Below are positions 44,546-51,758 of a stretch of DNA of 64,000 nt, piece after piece. Below the pieces are notes generated by a model. It searched no databases and had not been told where the DNA came from. It saw only the letters and a list, made by a program, of their open reading frames with translations. The first letter of the stretch is position 1, and every line of letters begins with the position of its first letter. The translations under genes were made by a program, and so were the position numbers. The DNA comes from an uncultured Dehalococcoidia bacterium (GTDB lineage: Bacteria > Chloroflexota > Dehalococcoidia > Lucifugimonadales > UBA3495), in contig OX638345.1 of the NCBI GenBank assembly GCA_951813535.1, forward strand, positions 4,084,608 through 4,148,607, in the 5' to 3' direction.

Positions 44546-45292
44546 CTACATGGCGGTCCGCCCGCCGTCGATCACCAACTCGCTCCCGGTCATGAAAGAC
44601 GCCTCGTCCGACGCCAGGAACAGCACGCCGTAGGCGATGTCCTCAGCCTGACCCAGCCGGCCCAGCGGGGTCCGGTTCAGCCGGTCCTCGCGGCCGCCGG
44701 CGGCCAGCAGGTCGGCGGTCATGTCGGTCTCGATGGTGCCCGGATGCACGCTGTTGCAGCGGATGCCGTCGCCGGCGTGCTGGATGGCCGTGGATTTGGT
44801 GAACAGGCGCACCGCGCCCTTGGAGGCGGTGTAGGCCGAGGAGATGTGGTTGCCCACCAGTCCGGCCACGCTGGAGATGTTCACGATGGAGCCGCCGCCG
44901 TTGCGCCGCATTTCGGGAATGGCCGTCTTGGTGCCCAGGAACACGCCCTTGGCGTTGACGCTCATCGTGACGTCCCAGTTCTCCATCGTGGTGTTTTCAA
45001 CCCGCTCCGGCATGTATACGCCGGCGTTGTTCACCAGGATGTCCAGCTTGCCGAACCGTTCCACCGCGGCCGCGATGCCGTCCTTCCAGGACTGCTCGTC
45101 GGTGACGTCCAGATGGACGAACAGACACTCGCCGCCCAGCTCGTTGATCTCGGCCTCAACCTGCCGGCCCAGCTCATCCCGCAGGTCGCCGATAACCACC
45201 TTGCAACCCTCGCGGGAGAACATTCGCGCCTCGGTGGCGCCCATGCCCCGGGCGCCGCCACTGATGAAAGCTACCTTATTTTCCAGTCTCAT
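44546..45292 (-). CDS. Short-chain dehydrogenase (3-alpha-hydroxysteroid dehydrogenase-like)
   Basis: 248 residues. M-R-L-E-N-K-V-A-F-I-S-G-G-A-R-G-M-G (1-18) is the nucleotide-binding start; N-N-A-G lies near 87 and Y-T-A-S-K near 150. The ending L-V-I-D-G-G-R-T-A-M is standard. It is closely related to the SDRs at 46.8 and 53.9 kb, forming a paralogous group in the window. The start ATG at 45292 was chosen because the conserved N-terminus begins there; upstream sequence is not conserved. Likely NAD-dependent oxidation of secondary alcohols, possibly terpenoid or steroid-like. Confidence 0.9.
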   Translation of the reverse strand: MRLENKVAFISGGARGMGATEARMFSREGCKVVIGDLRDELGRQVEAEINELGGECLFVHLDVTDEQSWKDGIAAAVERFGKLDILVNNAGVYMPERVENTTMENWDVTMSVNAKGVFLGTKTAIPEMRRNGGGSIVNISSVAGLVGNHISSAYTASKGAVRLFTKSTAIQHAGDGIRCNSVHPGTIETDMTADLLAAGGREDRLNRTPLGRLGQAEDIAYGVLFLASDEASFMTGSELVIDGGRTAM

Positions 45293-45308
45293 TTTTGATC
45301 CCTCGCTG

Positions 45309-46016
45309 TCATGATTGCTGTCGCAGTTGATCCAGTTGCTCCCGGAGCCGTGTGATTTCGGCTTCGGCGGCACGGTGGGCGTTCTCAGTCTCCTGGTGCG
45401 TCCGCAGCCATTCTCCTGCCGTTGGATCGTACAGCCGCAACTTCAAGTCAGGCGTAACGCAGATTTCCAGCTCCAGCCCCGCACTGTATCCACGTAGGAT
45501 TCCCGCGTCGTCCGTGGTGAGCGGCTGCTCCCGGTATTCAGTGCCTTCCAGGGTTTCCAATACGAGAGCCGGCGTAAAGTAGGCTCCGGTCGGGTCGAAA
45601 CGCGCATATTCCGTGACGCCCATGTCGGCGTAGATGCGGCGCTTTTCCGTGGCATCCCGCCGCCAGGTGGAGGAAGAAGCGATCTCCATGACAAAGTCCG
45701 GAGCCCTTCCCTCGCGCCAGACCAGCCACGAATCCCGGGGATGGCTGCCGGTGGCGCCAAACACCACGAAGACATCGGGCGCAACCCTGACGTCATTGCG
45801 GTTCATCCGATAATAGATCAGCATGTCACCGGCGACGTAGACTTCGTCACGCTCGTGGTACCGGACCCGCAGCGTGGACACGGTATCGGTAAGCGGTGTG
45901 TACTGCCATTCGGATTCGGCCATCGGTTCACCATCGGAAGACGGGTAGTCGATGGTGAGATCATCGACCTCATTCTCGTCGTGAGGAAGCTGTTGTCTTG
46001 CAGTTTTGCTGACCAT
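45309..46016 (-). CDS. Uma2-family (DUF820) putative PD-(D/E)XK nuclease
   Basis: 235 residues. The core has V-R-V-A-P-D-V-F-V-V (74-85), P-D-F-V-M-E-I-A-S-S-S-T near 107-118 and K-R-R-I-Y-A-D-M-G-V-T-E-Y near 127-139, the Uma2 pattern with a PD-(D/E)XK fold. A C-terminal coiled coil (about 205-233) is rich in Arg/Glu/Leu. Uma2 proteins are abundant in cyanobacteria and Chloroflexi; their role is unknown, although a nuclease of mobile or selfish origin is suspected. It lies 17 bases upstream of the SDR gene on the same strand. Confidence 0.85.
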   Translation of the reverse strand: MVSKTARQQLPHDENEVDDLTIDYPSSDGEPMAESEWQYTPLTDTVSTLRVRYHERDEVYVAGDMLIYYRMNRNDVRVAPDVFVVFGATGSHPRDSWLVWREGRAPDFVMEIASSSTWRRDATEKRRIYADMGVTEYARFDPTGAYFTPALVLETLEGTEYREQPLTTDDAGILRGYSAGLELEICVTPDLKLRLYDPTAGEWLRTHQETENAHRAAEAEITRLREQLDQLRQQS

Positions 46017-46125
46017 CGACTTCGCTCCTAATTTGTGATGCCAGGCGGTGCGACGGCTGATCGGCTACGGCAATGGATGATGCGGAAGTGAATTGCCGTT
46101 AAACGCGGTTTCACACTGACATTCA

Positions 46126-46725
46126 TTATAGGCGAGGCCGGCGGCGTATGCCCAAGGCGATAACGCCGGCCAGCAGGATCACGCTGGCGATGTCCAACGG
46201 TCGTTCGCTCGAACCTGTCGCCGCTCCGCAGGCGCCACCGCCGGCCATTTCAGCCCCCGGTAAAACCTCGGGACTGTGCCCCGGACCCAGCGCCACAAAA
46301 TCGGCAAACGCCATCCACGCCGGGGCGGTGCGGGTGCACAGCCCGGTTCGCGTGCCGTCCCAGGTGTACACGATGTACTTCCGCCCCTTCTTGAACTCGT
46401 AGCCGCAGGATATTCCGCTGGACTCCGTTTCGACTATCAGCGTTTCCCGGCGCGGGCCCTTCCAGACCCGGCTGACCTTGAACTCCACTGCCACCGGATC
46501 GGCCGTCGACATCCGGAACGGAGGATGGCCCAGGGGTCTGACGGCGACGACTTCTCCGGCGAAGACGGCATCGGCTTCGGCCAGGGCTTCTGCCGGCGAC
46601 CCGGAAGACGCGCACGAACAGGCGTGGGCGGGCCTCGGGAACGACAACGCGGCCAGCAGGTAAATGGCCAGGCAGAGCGCGACGGCCACGCCTACCAGAT
46701 AACCGCGCTTCGCTGGCGATGACAT
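46126..46725 (-). CDS. Secreted TIMP/NTR-like domain protein with C-terminal anchor
   Basis: 199 residues. An N-terminal signal peptide (about 8-35) ends near A-H-A-C-S-C. Then comes the A-C-S-C...A-L-A-E-A-D-A-V-F-A-G-E-V-V pattern of bacterial netrin/TIMP-like domains, with the fold running to about 130 (V-W-K-G-P near 88). After a Gly-rich linker a single membrane helix with a basic tail R-R-R-P-R-L (about 175-199) resembles a sorting anchor. The role of such domains in bacteria is unknown. It lies next to, and upstream on the minus strand of, the Uma2 gene. Confidence 0.7.
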   Translation of the reverse strand: MSSPAKRGYLVGVAVALCLAIYLLAALSFPRPAHACSCASSGSPAEALAEADAVFAGEVVAVRPLGHPPFRMSTADPVAVEFKVSRVWKGPRRETLIVETESSGISCGYEFKKGRKYIVYTWDGTRTGLCTRTAPAWMAFADFVALGPGHSPEVLPGAEMAGGGACGAATGSSERPLDIASVILLAGVIALGIRRRPRL

Positions 46726-46750
46726 CGCCCGAGGTCGGCCGACGGCGATG

Positions 46751-47503
46751 CTACTGCGCGAACAACCCGCCGTCGATCACCAGTTCGCTGCCCGTCATGA
46801 AGGACGACTCGTCCGACGCCAGGAACAGCACGCCCCAGGCCACGTCCTCGGCTTGCCCGACCCGGCCGATGGGCGTGCGGTCCAGCGACGCCTGCCGCGC
46901 CGCGTCGTCCCGCAGCAGGGTCGGCGTGGTCATCGGCGTCTCGATGATGCCCGGGTGCACCGAGTTGCAGCGGATGCCCTCGGCGGCGTACTGGATGGCG
47001 GTGGATTTGGTGAACAGCCGCACCGCGCCCTTGGTGGCCCCGTATGCCGGCGCCCGCCAGCTGCCGATCAGGCCGGCCACGCTGGAAATATTGATGATGG
47101 AACCGCCGCCGGCCTTGCGCATTTCAGGAATCGCGGCCTTGGTGCCCAGGAACACGCCCTTGGCGTTGATGTCGAAGATGTTGTCCCAAAGCTCTTCGCT
47201 GGTGTCCTCAATGCCCACCTGCCGGTAGATGCCGGCATTGTTCACCAGGATGTCCAGCTTGCCGAACCGCTCCACCGCGGTGTTGACCGCGGCGTTCCAC
47301 TCGTCCTCGCTGGTGACGTCCAGCTTCACGAAGACGCACTCGCCGCCGGTCTCGTTGATTTCGGCCTCCAGTTGCCGGCCCTCATCCTCCAGTACGTCGG
47401 CGATGACCACCTTGCACCCCTCGCCGGCGAACAGGCGGGCCTCAGCGGCCCCTTGCCCCCGCGAGCCGCCGCTGATCAGGGCAACCTTGTTTTCCAGACG
47501 CAT
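46751..47503 (-). CDS. Short-chain dehydrogenase (3-alpha-hydroxysteroid dehydrogenase-like)
   Basis: 250 residues. M-R-L-E-N-K-V-A-L-I-S-G-G-S-R-G-Q-G (1-18), N-N-A-G near 87 and Y-G-A-T-K near 150 are visible; the ending is L-V-I-D-G-G-L-F-A-Q. It is highly similar to the SDR at 44.5 kb, pointing to a recent duplication around the Uma2 and TIMP-like genes. It is separated from the TIMP-like gene by only 25 bases and could be transcribed with it. The substrate is unknown. Confidence 0.9.
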   Translation of the reverse strand: MRLENKVALISGGSRGQGAAEARLFAGEGCKVVIADVLEDEGRQLEAEINETGGECVFVKLDVTSEDEWNAAVNTAVERFGKLDILVNNAGIYRQVGIEDTSEELWDNIFDINAKGVFLGTKAAIPEMRKAGGGSIINISSVAGLIGSWRAPAYGATKGAVRLFTKSTAIQYAAEGIRCNSVHPGIIETPMTTPTLLRDDAARQASLDRTPIGRVGQAEDVAWGVLFLASDESSFMTGSELVIDGGLFAQ

Positions 47504-47823
47504 ACAAACACCTCCAGGATGACCGCCCGTTTGACGGCTGACGTTGGCTCCGGGATAAGGCTTCTACTCGACGCTAAGATTGTAGCCGAGCATGATAGGC
47601 AGTCAAGCGCGGCACTACGAGGTCTTGCCACCGAATGGCCTGGAGCAATGCGCGGGGATGGCGCTCCGGGTGGGCGTATACGCGCTATGGGCTATAATCA
47701 TGGGCGGATATTATTATCCGTACGTTGACAATCGCCAGGCAAACCGCCTGCCCCGTCAGGCGTATCAGGTGCAAACCTTGAGGACGGCCGGTCGTAAACG
47801 ACTCAGACCTGCCGGCTCCAGTT
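47504..47823. other. 320-base divergent intergenic region
   Basis: Lies between the SDR (minus) and an MFS transporter (plus). It holds a TATAAT at 47693-47698 and two short palindromes, listed separately. No ORF is convincing. Confidence 0.5.
47674..47720 (+). promoter_or_regulatory. Putative promoter with two operator-like palindromes before an MFS gene
   Basis: The 10-base palindrome GCGTATACGC (47674-47683), then TATAAT (47693-47698), then CGGATA-TTAT-TATCCG (47705-47720). The palindromes flank the -10 box, where a repressor would act; the -35 element is weak. The downstream gene is a putative efflux transporter. Confidence 0.4.
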
Positions 47824-49068
47824 TTGTCGCCACCCAGAATAGGTACCAACGACATCAGAACGCAAACGGCACAAGCAGGGCAGAGAGAGATTAACAAAGC
47901 ATGGTTCATGGCCGTGCTGGCGCTCACCGTTTTTGCGACGATAAGCGCGATCCTGATCGTCCCGCCGTTGCTGGTGGAAATCGCGACCGACCTGGACATA
48001 TCGGTGGCCGTGGCCGGCCAGCTGGCGACCGCAACCTTTGCGGCCTGGGCGGTCACGGGAGTCTCGGCCGCTCCCCTGTCCGACTCCTTCGGACGCCGGC
48101 CAGTGGCCCTGGTGAGTCTGGCAGTGCTCTCGTTATCCACCCTGGGTTGCGCATTCGCGCCCAACCTCGAGACGCTGCTGGCGTTGCGGGTCCTGACCGG
48201 CCTGGGTGGGGGAGTGATTCCTCCCAACATCGTGGGGTCGGTGGCCGACGTCATTTCCCCCGCCAGGCGGGCGCGGGCGGTGAGCGCCCTGCTGTCGATC
48301 CAGGGGTTGGCCGCAGCCATCAGTGTACCGCTGGTTGCGGTGCTGGCCGAAGTGGGCGGCTGGCAATTTGCGTTCGTCTTGTACGGAAGCGTGCTGGTGG
48401 CCGCGCTGGTGGCGAACTTCCTGTGGCTCCCCAAACAGCAGGGAGAGCGGGTCCGGAATTTCGCATACTTTTCCAGATACAAGGCCCTGGTGTCGATACG
48501 GTACTTCCGCGTGGCGGTGCCGGTGAACGTGACGCAGCGTATCGCCTTTTGGGGGAGCATCAGCTTCTTCGCCGCTTACCTGATAAATACTTTCGGCCTG
48601 AGCGTGGGGTTCGTGGCCCTGCCGTTGGCGATAACCTCGATTGGGCAGATGGTCGGCACCTACAGCGCATCCTACGGGGCAAACCTGAGGTATCGCGCGC
48701 TGATCATCGCCGCCTGTGGCATCGTCGGCGGGGCGTTGGGGTTCGTGGTGTTTTCCGTGGAGATGGGGCTGTGGGCAACAGTGGCAGTTGCGACGGCCAG
48801 CACCGGCCTGCTGAGCGTGACCTTCCCAATCCTGATCTCCGCCAGCACCGAGTACTCCGGCGAGTCCAAGGCCACCGGTGTGGGCCTCATGGGGTTCAGC
48901 AACCAGGGCGGCGGGATGCTGGGCGCTGCCATAGCGGGGGCGCTGTTGGCGAACGTTGGCTACGGCGGAATCGGCTACATGTGCGTCGGCGCAACCGTCG
49001 TCAGCGCGCTGCTCACCAGCCTCTTTGGCCGCCAATTCGGGGAAACGGCCGGCCAGAGCAAAGGGTAG
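47824..49068 (+). CDS. Major facilitator superfamily transporter (drug:H+ antiporter-like)
   Basis: 414 residues with twelve predicted helices. The A-motif variant is P-L-S-D-S-F-G-R-R-P near 80-89, and a V-G-S-V-A-D-V-I-S-P-A-R-R-A-R motif lies near 138-152. It resembles AraJ-type sugar/drug efflux proteins. The start is uncertain: TTG at 47824 gives the longest product, and the first ATG is at 47908, inside helix 1; the GAGAGAGAT tract near 47881 may serve an intermediate start. Substrate unknown. Confidence 0.85.
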   Translation: MSPPRIGTNDIRTQTAQAGQREINKAWFMAVLALTVFATISAILIVPPLLVEIATDLDISVAVAGQLATATFAAWAVTGVSAAPLSDSFGRRPVALVSLAVLSLSTLGCAFAPNLETLLALRVLTGLGGGVIPPNIVGSVADVISPARRARAVSALLSIQGLAAAISVPLVAVLAEVGGWQFAFVLYGSVLVAALVANFLWLPKQQGERVRNFAYFSRYKALVSIRYFRVAVPVNVTQRIAFWGSISFFAAYLINTFGLSVGFVALPLAITSIGQMVGTYSASYGANLRYRALIIAACGIVGGALGFVVFSVEMGLWATVAVATASTGLLSVTFPILISASTEYSGESKATGVGLMGFSNQGGGMLGAAIAGALLANVGYGGIGYMCVGATVVSALLTSLFGRQFGETAGQSKG

Positions 49069-49161
49069 ATGCGCCGGACTGGCCCGTATGCGCCGGTTTC
49101 GAGCCGAGGCTGGCCGCGTGGCATGAGCCATCCGCGAGGCGCCCTCCGGTAAAATAGATCC

Positions 49162-49698
49162 ATGCTGGCAATGCTGCGCGTCCCCGGCCGCCCGTTCCGG
49201 TTACTTTCTTTTCCGCGACCCAATCTGGCCACGATGCTGTTGGTCCTCGCTTTCTCGATCTCACTGGCCGCCTGCTCCACCGGGCACCCTGCCGCCGACT
49301 TCACCCTGAAGACCTTCGCCGGCGAGGAATTTCGCCTGTCTGAGCAGCAGGGCAAGGCGGTGGTCATCAACTTCTGGTACCCGTCCTGCCCGCCCTGCCG
49401 GGACGAGATGCCCGCCTTCCAGGAGGTCTGGGAGGAGTACCAGGGCCGGGACGTGCGCTTCATCGGGCTGTTTGTGCCCCAGGGTTTCGACACCGAGGTT
49501 GAAGCGAGGCAGTTCGTGGACGAGTTCGGCCTGACCTTCGACTTCGCCACCGACGTGCGGGCGCGAGTCGCCCAGGAATACGCGGTGCAGTTCTTTCCCA
49601 CCACTTATTTCATCGACCAGGGCGGCCGGATCCACAAGATGGAGATCAGCCGCATGGACGTCGACACGCTGACCGAAATACTGGACGACCTGCTCTGA
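49162..49698 (+). CDS. TlpA-like thioredoxin-family lipoprotein
   Basis: 178 residues. A signal anchor with lipobox L-A-A-C (Cys38) is followed by an AhpC/TSA-Redoxin fold with the active site Y-P-S-C-P-P-C-R (Cys76, Cys79) and the cis-Pro region F-F-P-T-T-Y-F-I-D near 146-154. It probably acts in the envelope as a disulfide reductase, possibly in cytochrome c maturation or copper insertion. It overlaps the next gene (TGATG), which is a small membrane protein, so the two are translationally coupled. CPPC is a less common redox centre than CGPC. Confidence 0.88.
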   Translation: MLAMLRVPGRPFRLLSFPRPNLATMLLVLAFSISLAACSTGHPAADFTLKTFAGEEFRLSEQQGKAVVINFWYPSCPPCRDEMPAFQEVWEEYQGRDVRFIGLFVPQGFDTEVEARQFVDEFGLTFDFATDVRARVAQEYAVQFFPTTYFIDQGGRIHKMEISRMDVDTLTEILDDLL

Positions 49699-50159
49699 TG
49701 GTCGACGTGCTGGGCATAATCCTGCTCATCATCCGCTGGGCGCACGCCCTGGCCGCGGTGGTGTGGATCGGCGGCAGCCTGTTCATGCTGCTGGCCGGCC
49801 GGCCCGCGCTGCGCACCGCTGACCCGGGCGGGCTGGTGGGTCGCGCTTTGGCGGCGGAGTTCCGGCCCATGGTCCTCACCGCCATCGCCGTGCTCATCGT
49901 GTCCGGCGTGATCCTGACGGTAGACCGGCTGACCTCTGATGCCGCCGGCACGGCCTATACGGTGGCGCTGGTCGCCAAAATTCTGCTGGCGGTGTACGCT
50001 TTCGTTGTCGCCTGGCTGATGCCTCGCCGCCGGGATCGACCCACCGGCGGGATCGGCGGCGCGATGACCGGGCCGGTAGCCTTGACCATCGCCGGTGTGT
50101 TGGTGATCGGCCTGGCCGACGTACTCACCTGGCTGTTCGAAAAAGGGCTGGCGGGCTGA
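49698..50159 (+). CDS. Small four-helix membrane protein (CopD-like)
   Basis: 153 residues with four predicted helices. The first carries R-W-A-H-A-L-A-A-V-V-W-I-G-G (13-26), a His-containing signature like that in CopD/DUF2269-type proteins that may bind heme or copper. The start codon overlaps the stop of the TlpA-like gene in TGATG, and the Trm112-like gene begins 11 bases after its end. With the TlpA-like thioredoxin it might form an envelope redox or copper-handling pair; this is inference. Confidence 0.7.
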   Translation: MVDVLGIILLIIRWAHALAAVVWIGGSLFMLLAGRPALRTADPGGLVGRALAAEFRPMVLTAIAVLIVSGVILTVDRLTSDAAGTAYTVALVAKILLAVYAFVVAWLMPRRRDRPTGGIGGAMTGPVALTIAGVLVIGLADVLTWLFEKGLAG

Positions 50160-50170
50160 CATTAGCAAAG

Positions 50171-50401
50171 GTGAACGAATTGCGAACTGACCTGCTGGAC
50201 ATTCTCGCGTGCCCGGTCTGCAAGGGTGCGCTTACCCTGCACGCGGAGGCTATTGCGCCCGACGACGCCCCGGACGCCGGCGAAGTCCTCACCGGCGTTT
50301 TGATCTGCTCCCCGTGCAACGAGGTCTATCCCATCCGCGACGGCATCCCCAACCTGCTGCCGCCCGACCTGCGGGACGCCGAAACGGCGGCAGGCAGGTA
50401 G
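50171..50401 (+). CDS. Trm112-family (UPF0434-like) zinc-binding protein
   Basis: 76 residues with GTG start. D-L-L-D-I-L-A-C-P-V-C-K-G (7-19) and L-I-C-S-P-C-N-E-V-Y-P-I-R-D-G-I-P-N-L-L (44-63) form the characteristic zinc-ribbon of Trm112-like proteins. Eukaryotic Trm112 activates methyltransferases; the bacterial form's role is less clear. It follows the CopD-like gene by 11 bases. Confidence 0.9.
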   Translation: MNELRTDLLDILACPVCKGALTLHAEAIAPDDAPDAGEVLTGVLICSPCNEVYPIRDGIPNLLPPDLRDAETAAGR

Positions 50402-50417
50402 GCGGAAGACGAATCCT

Positions 50418-50816
50418 ATGGAATACAAGGGCCGAAAGTACCGAAAGCTGTACGCTCACTTGCTCAGCCTGTCGTCTCAGGAATGGGAGACTACATTCGC
50501 TGACGTTGAGGCCATCATCGGTGACAAGTTGCCTCCGGCGGCACGTACTCACCGGGCTTGGTGGGCGAATGACGTCAGCCACACCCATGGCAAGGCTTGG
50601 CTCGCCGCCGGCTGGAAGACGGCGGAGGTGGATATGGACGCCCAGACGCTCCTGTTCCGGCGCGAGGACTTTTATTCGCCGGACGGGCAATCGGTGTCCA
50701 CCAACGACGCCCTGGACGCGCTGGATCAATTGCAGACAGCGCTGGGGGTTCGCGGTGTAGACCTCGCTGGGTGGGCGCGAAACCTGCGAGCGGAACGGCG
50801 CGCCAATGGACAGTGA
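50418..50816 (+). CDS. Conserved small protein (DUF7662-like), putative antitoxin of a PIN pair
   Basis: 132 residues. The core is Y-R-K-L-Y-A-H-L-L-S, E-W-E-T-T-F-A-D-V-E-A-I-I-G-D-K-L-P near 22-39, then A-R-T-H-R-A-W-W-A-N-D near 42-52 and A-W-L-A-A-G-W near 60-66. I recall this pattern as DUF7662, but cannot confirm the number. The stop codon overlaps the GTG start of a PIN-domain gene (GTGA), implying translational coupling. The pairing suggests a toxin-antitoxin unit, with this protein as antitoxin or DNA-binding partner. Confidence 0.65.
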   Translation: MEYKGRKYRKLYAHLLSLSSQEWETTFADVEAIIGDKLPPAARTHRAWWANDVSHTHGKAWLAAGWKTAEVDMDAQTLLFRREDFYSPDGQSVSTNDALDALDQLQTALGVRGVDLAGWARNLRAERRANGQ

Positions 50817-51187
50817 CGATTCATCTGGACACCAGTTTTCTCATCCGGGCGTTGATACCGGATTCGCCGGAGAACCATAGATTGCGGGAATGGATCCGCG
50901 CCGGCGACACCATAGTTGTCAGCGCAGTGGCTTGGGCTGAATTCCTGTGCGGCCCGTTGACTGCTGACGAACTGCAACTAGCCGCCCGGGTAGTTGGACT
51001 GCCGCAAGATTTCACGTCCCGACATGCAATGATCTCCGCTCGTCTGTTCAACGCATCGGGCCGACGGCGAGGCACGATGGTGGACAGCATGATCGCGGCG
51101 GTCGCGCTGGGAGCGGGCTCCCAATTCGCGACCGCCAATGAGGACGACTTTACCAGATTTACGGAACAGGGCTTGCGATTGGTGTAG
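50813..51187 (+). CDS. PIN-domain ribonuclease (VapC-like toxin)
   Basis: 124 residues from a GTG start that overlaps the previous stop. The PIN acidic residues are D in I-H-L-D-T-S-F-L (Asp6), E in A-W-A-E-F-L, D in M-V-D-S-M-I-A-A and N/D in F-A-T-A-N-E-D-D-F. PIN toxins of VapC type cleave tRNA or rRNA, with metal ions bound by the acidic cluster. The partner is the upstream 132-residue protein, not a classical VapB. Good conservation of catalytic residues implies activity. Confidence 0.88.
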   Translation: MTIHLDTSFLIRALIPDSPENHRLREWIRAGDTIVVSAVAWAEFLCGPLTADELQLAARVVGLPQDFTSRHAMISARLFNASGRRRGTMVDSMIAAVALGAGSQFATANEDDFTRFTEQGLRLV

Positions 51188-51190
51188 ACC

Positions 51191-51727
51191 TCAGCCGCTC
51201 GTCAGGATCGCTGCCACCTCGGTGGCCAGGCCCTCGGCCCGTTCCCGCAGGGCGGGGCGGTCCAGGTTCTCGATGGGGTGCTGGGTGAAGATCGTCGGAT
51301 AGTCTTCCGCGCCCCACATCTTGGCCATGGCGTTGGCCGTGGGAATGAACCGGTCGGTGCAAATGGTCGCGGAGGGGAGGCCGGCCTTTTCAACGTGAAT
51401 TCCGTCGTGCACACTGCACGCGCTGCAACTCCCTCAATCGCCGATGGCCACCACCACCGCATCGACGCTGGCCACCAATTCCTCCAATTCCGCAGGATCG
51501 GCCGGCCGCGATGCGCTCGGCTTGCGCAGCCAGCGCACCTCTCGGATCTCATAGCGATTGCGCAGCACCTCGGCCAACTCCTCGAGCAGTACGTCCGCGT
51601 TGCGCTTGCTGTCGTCGATCAGACCGACCCGGGTGCCCGCCAAGGTGGGGAGGCGCGGCGCGCCGTCGAACGGCGCAATGACCGGCTCGGTGACCGGGTT
51701 GACCAGTTGGTAGGTTTGGGTAGCCAT
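51191..51727 (-). CDS. UGSC-family selenoprotein (in-frame UGA read as selenocysteine)
   Basis: 178 residues if UGA at 51434-51436 is decoded as selenocysteine (residue 98). The motif is then G-D-U-G-S-C-S-A-C-S, U98-G-S-C101-S-A-C104, which is the UGSC signature and also resembles the U-G-T-C-T-R-C of glycine reductase selenoprotein B. The frame continues for 80 codons with V-E-K-A-G-L-P-S-A-T-I-C-T-D-R-F and matching codon use. The N-terminus has G-L-I-D-D-S-K-R-N-A-D-V-L-L-E-E-L (35-51). The ATG has AGGAGG upstream. It lies 31 bases after a conserved partner gene. A reductase-type thiol/selenol chemistry is likely; the substrate is unknown. Without Sec insertion the product stops at 97 residues. 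Confidence 0.88.
51406..51420 (-). promoter_or_regulatory. Candidate bacterial SECIS stem-loop downstream of the UGA codon
   Basis: CGTGCA-GTG-TGCACG, a perfect 6-base-pair hairpin beginning 13 bases after the UGA. Its loop begins with G about 20 bases from the UGA, as expected for bacterial SECIS elements. It is shorter than the E. coli fdhF element, and no SelB-binding test is possible from sequence. Confidence 0.5.
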
Positions 51728-51758
51728 GTTAGCCCTCCTGGGACGGTTCCTGAAGCCG

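Noticed and set aside
51434-51727. Truncated 97-residue protein ending at the TGA
   Set aside because: The frame downstream continues as U-G-S-C-S-A-C with clear family sequence, so selenocysteine decoding explains the TGA better than a nonsense mutation.
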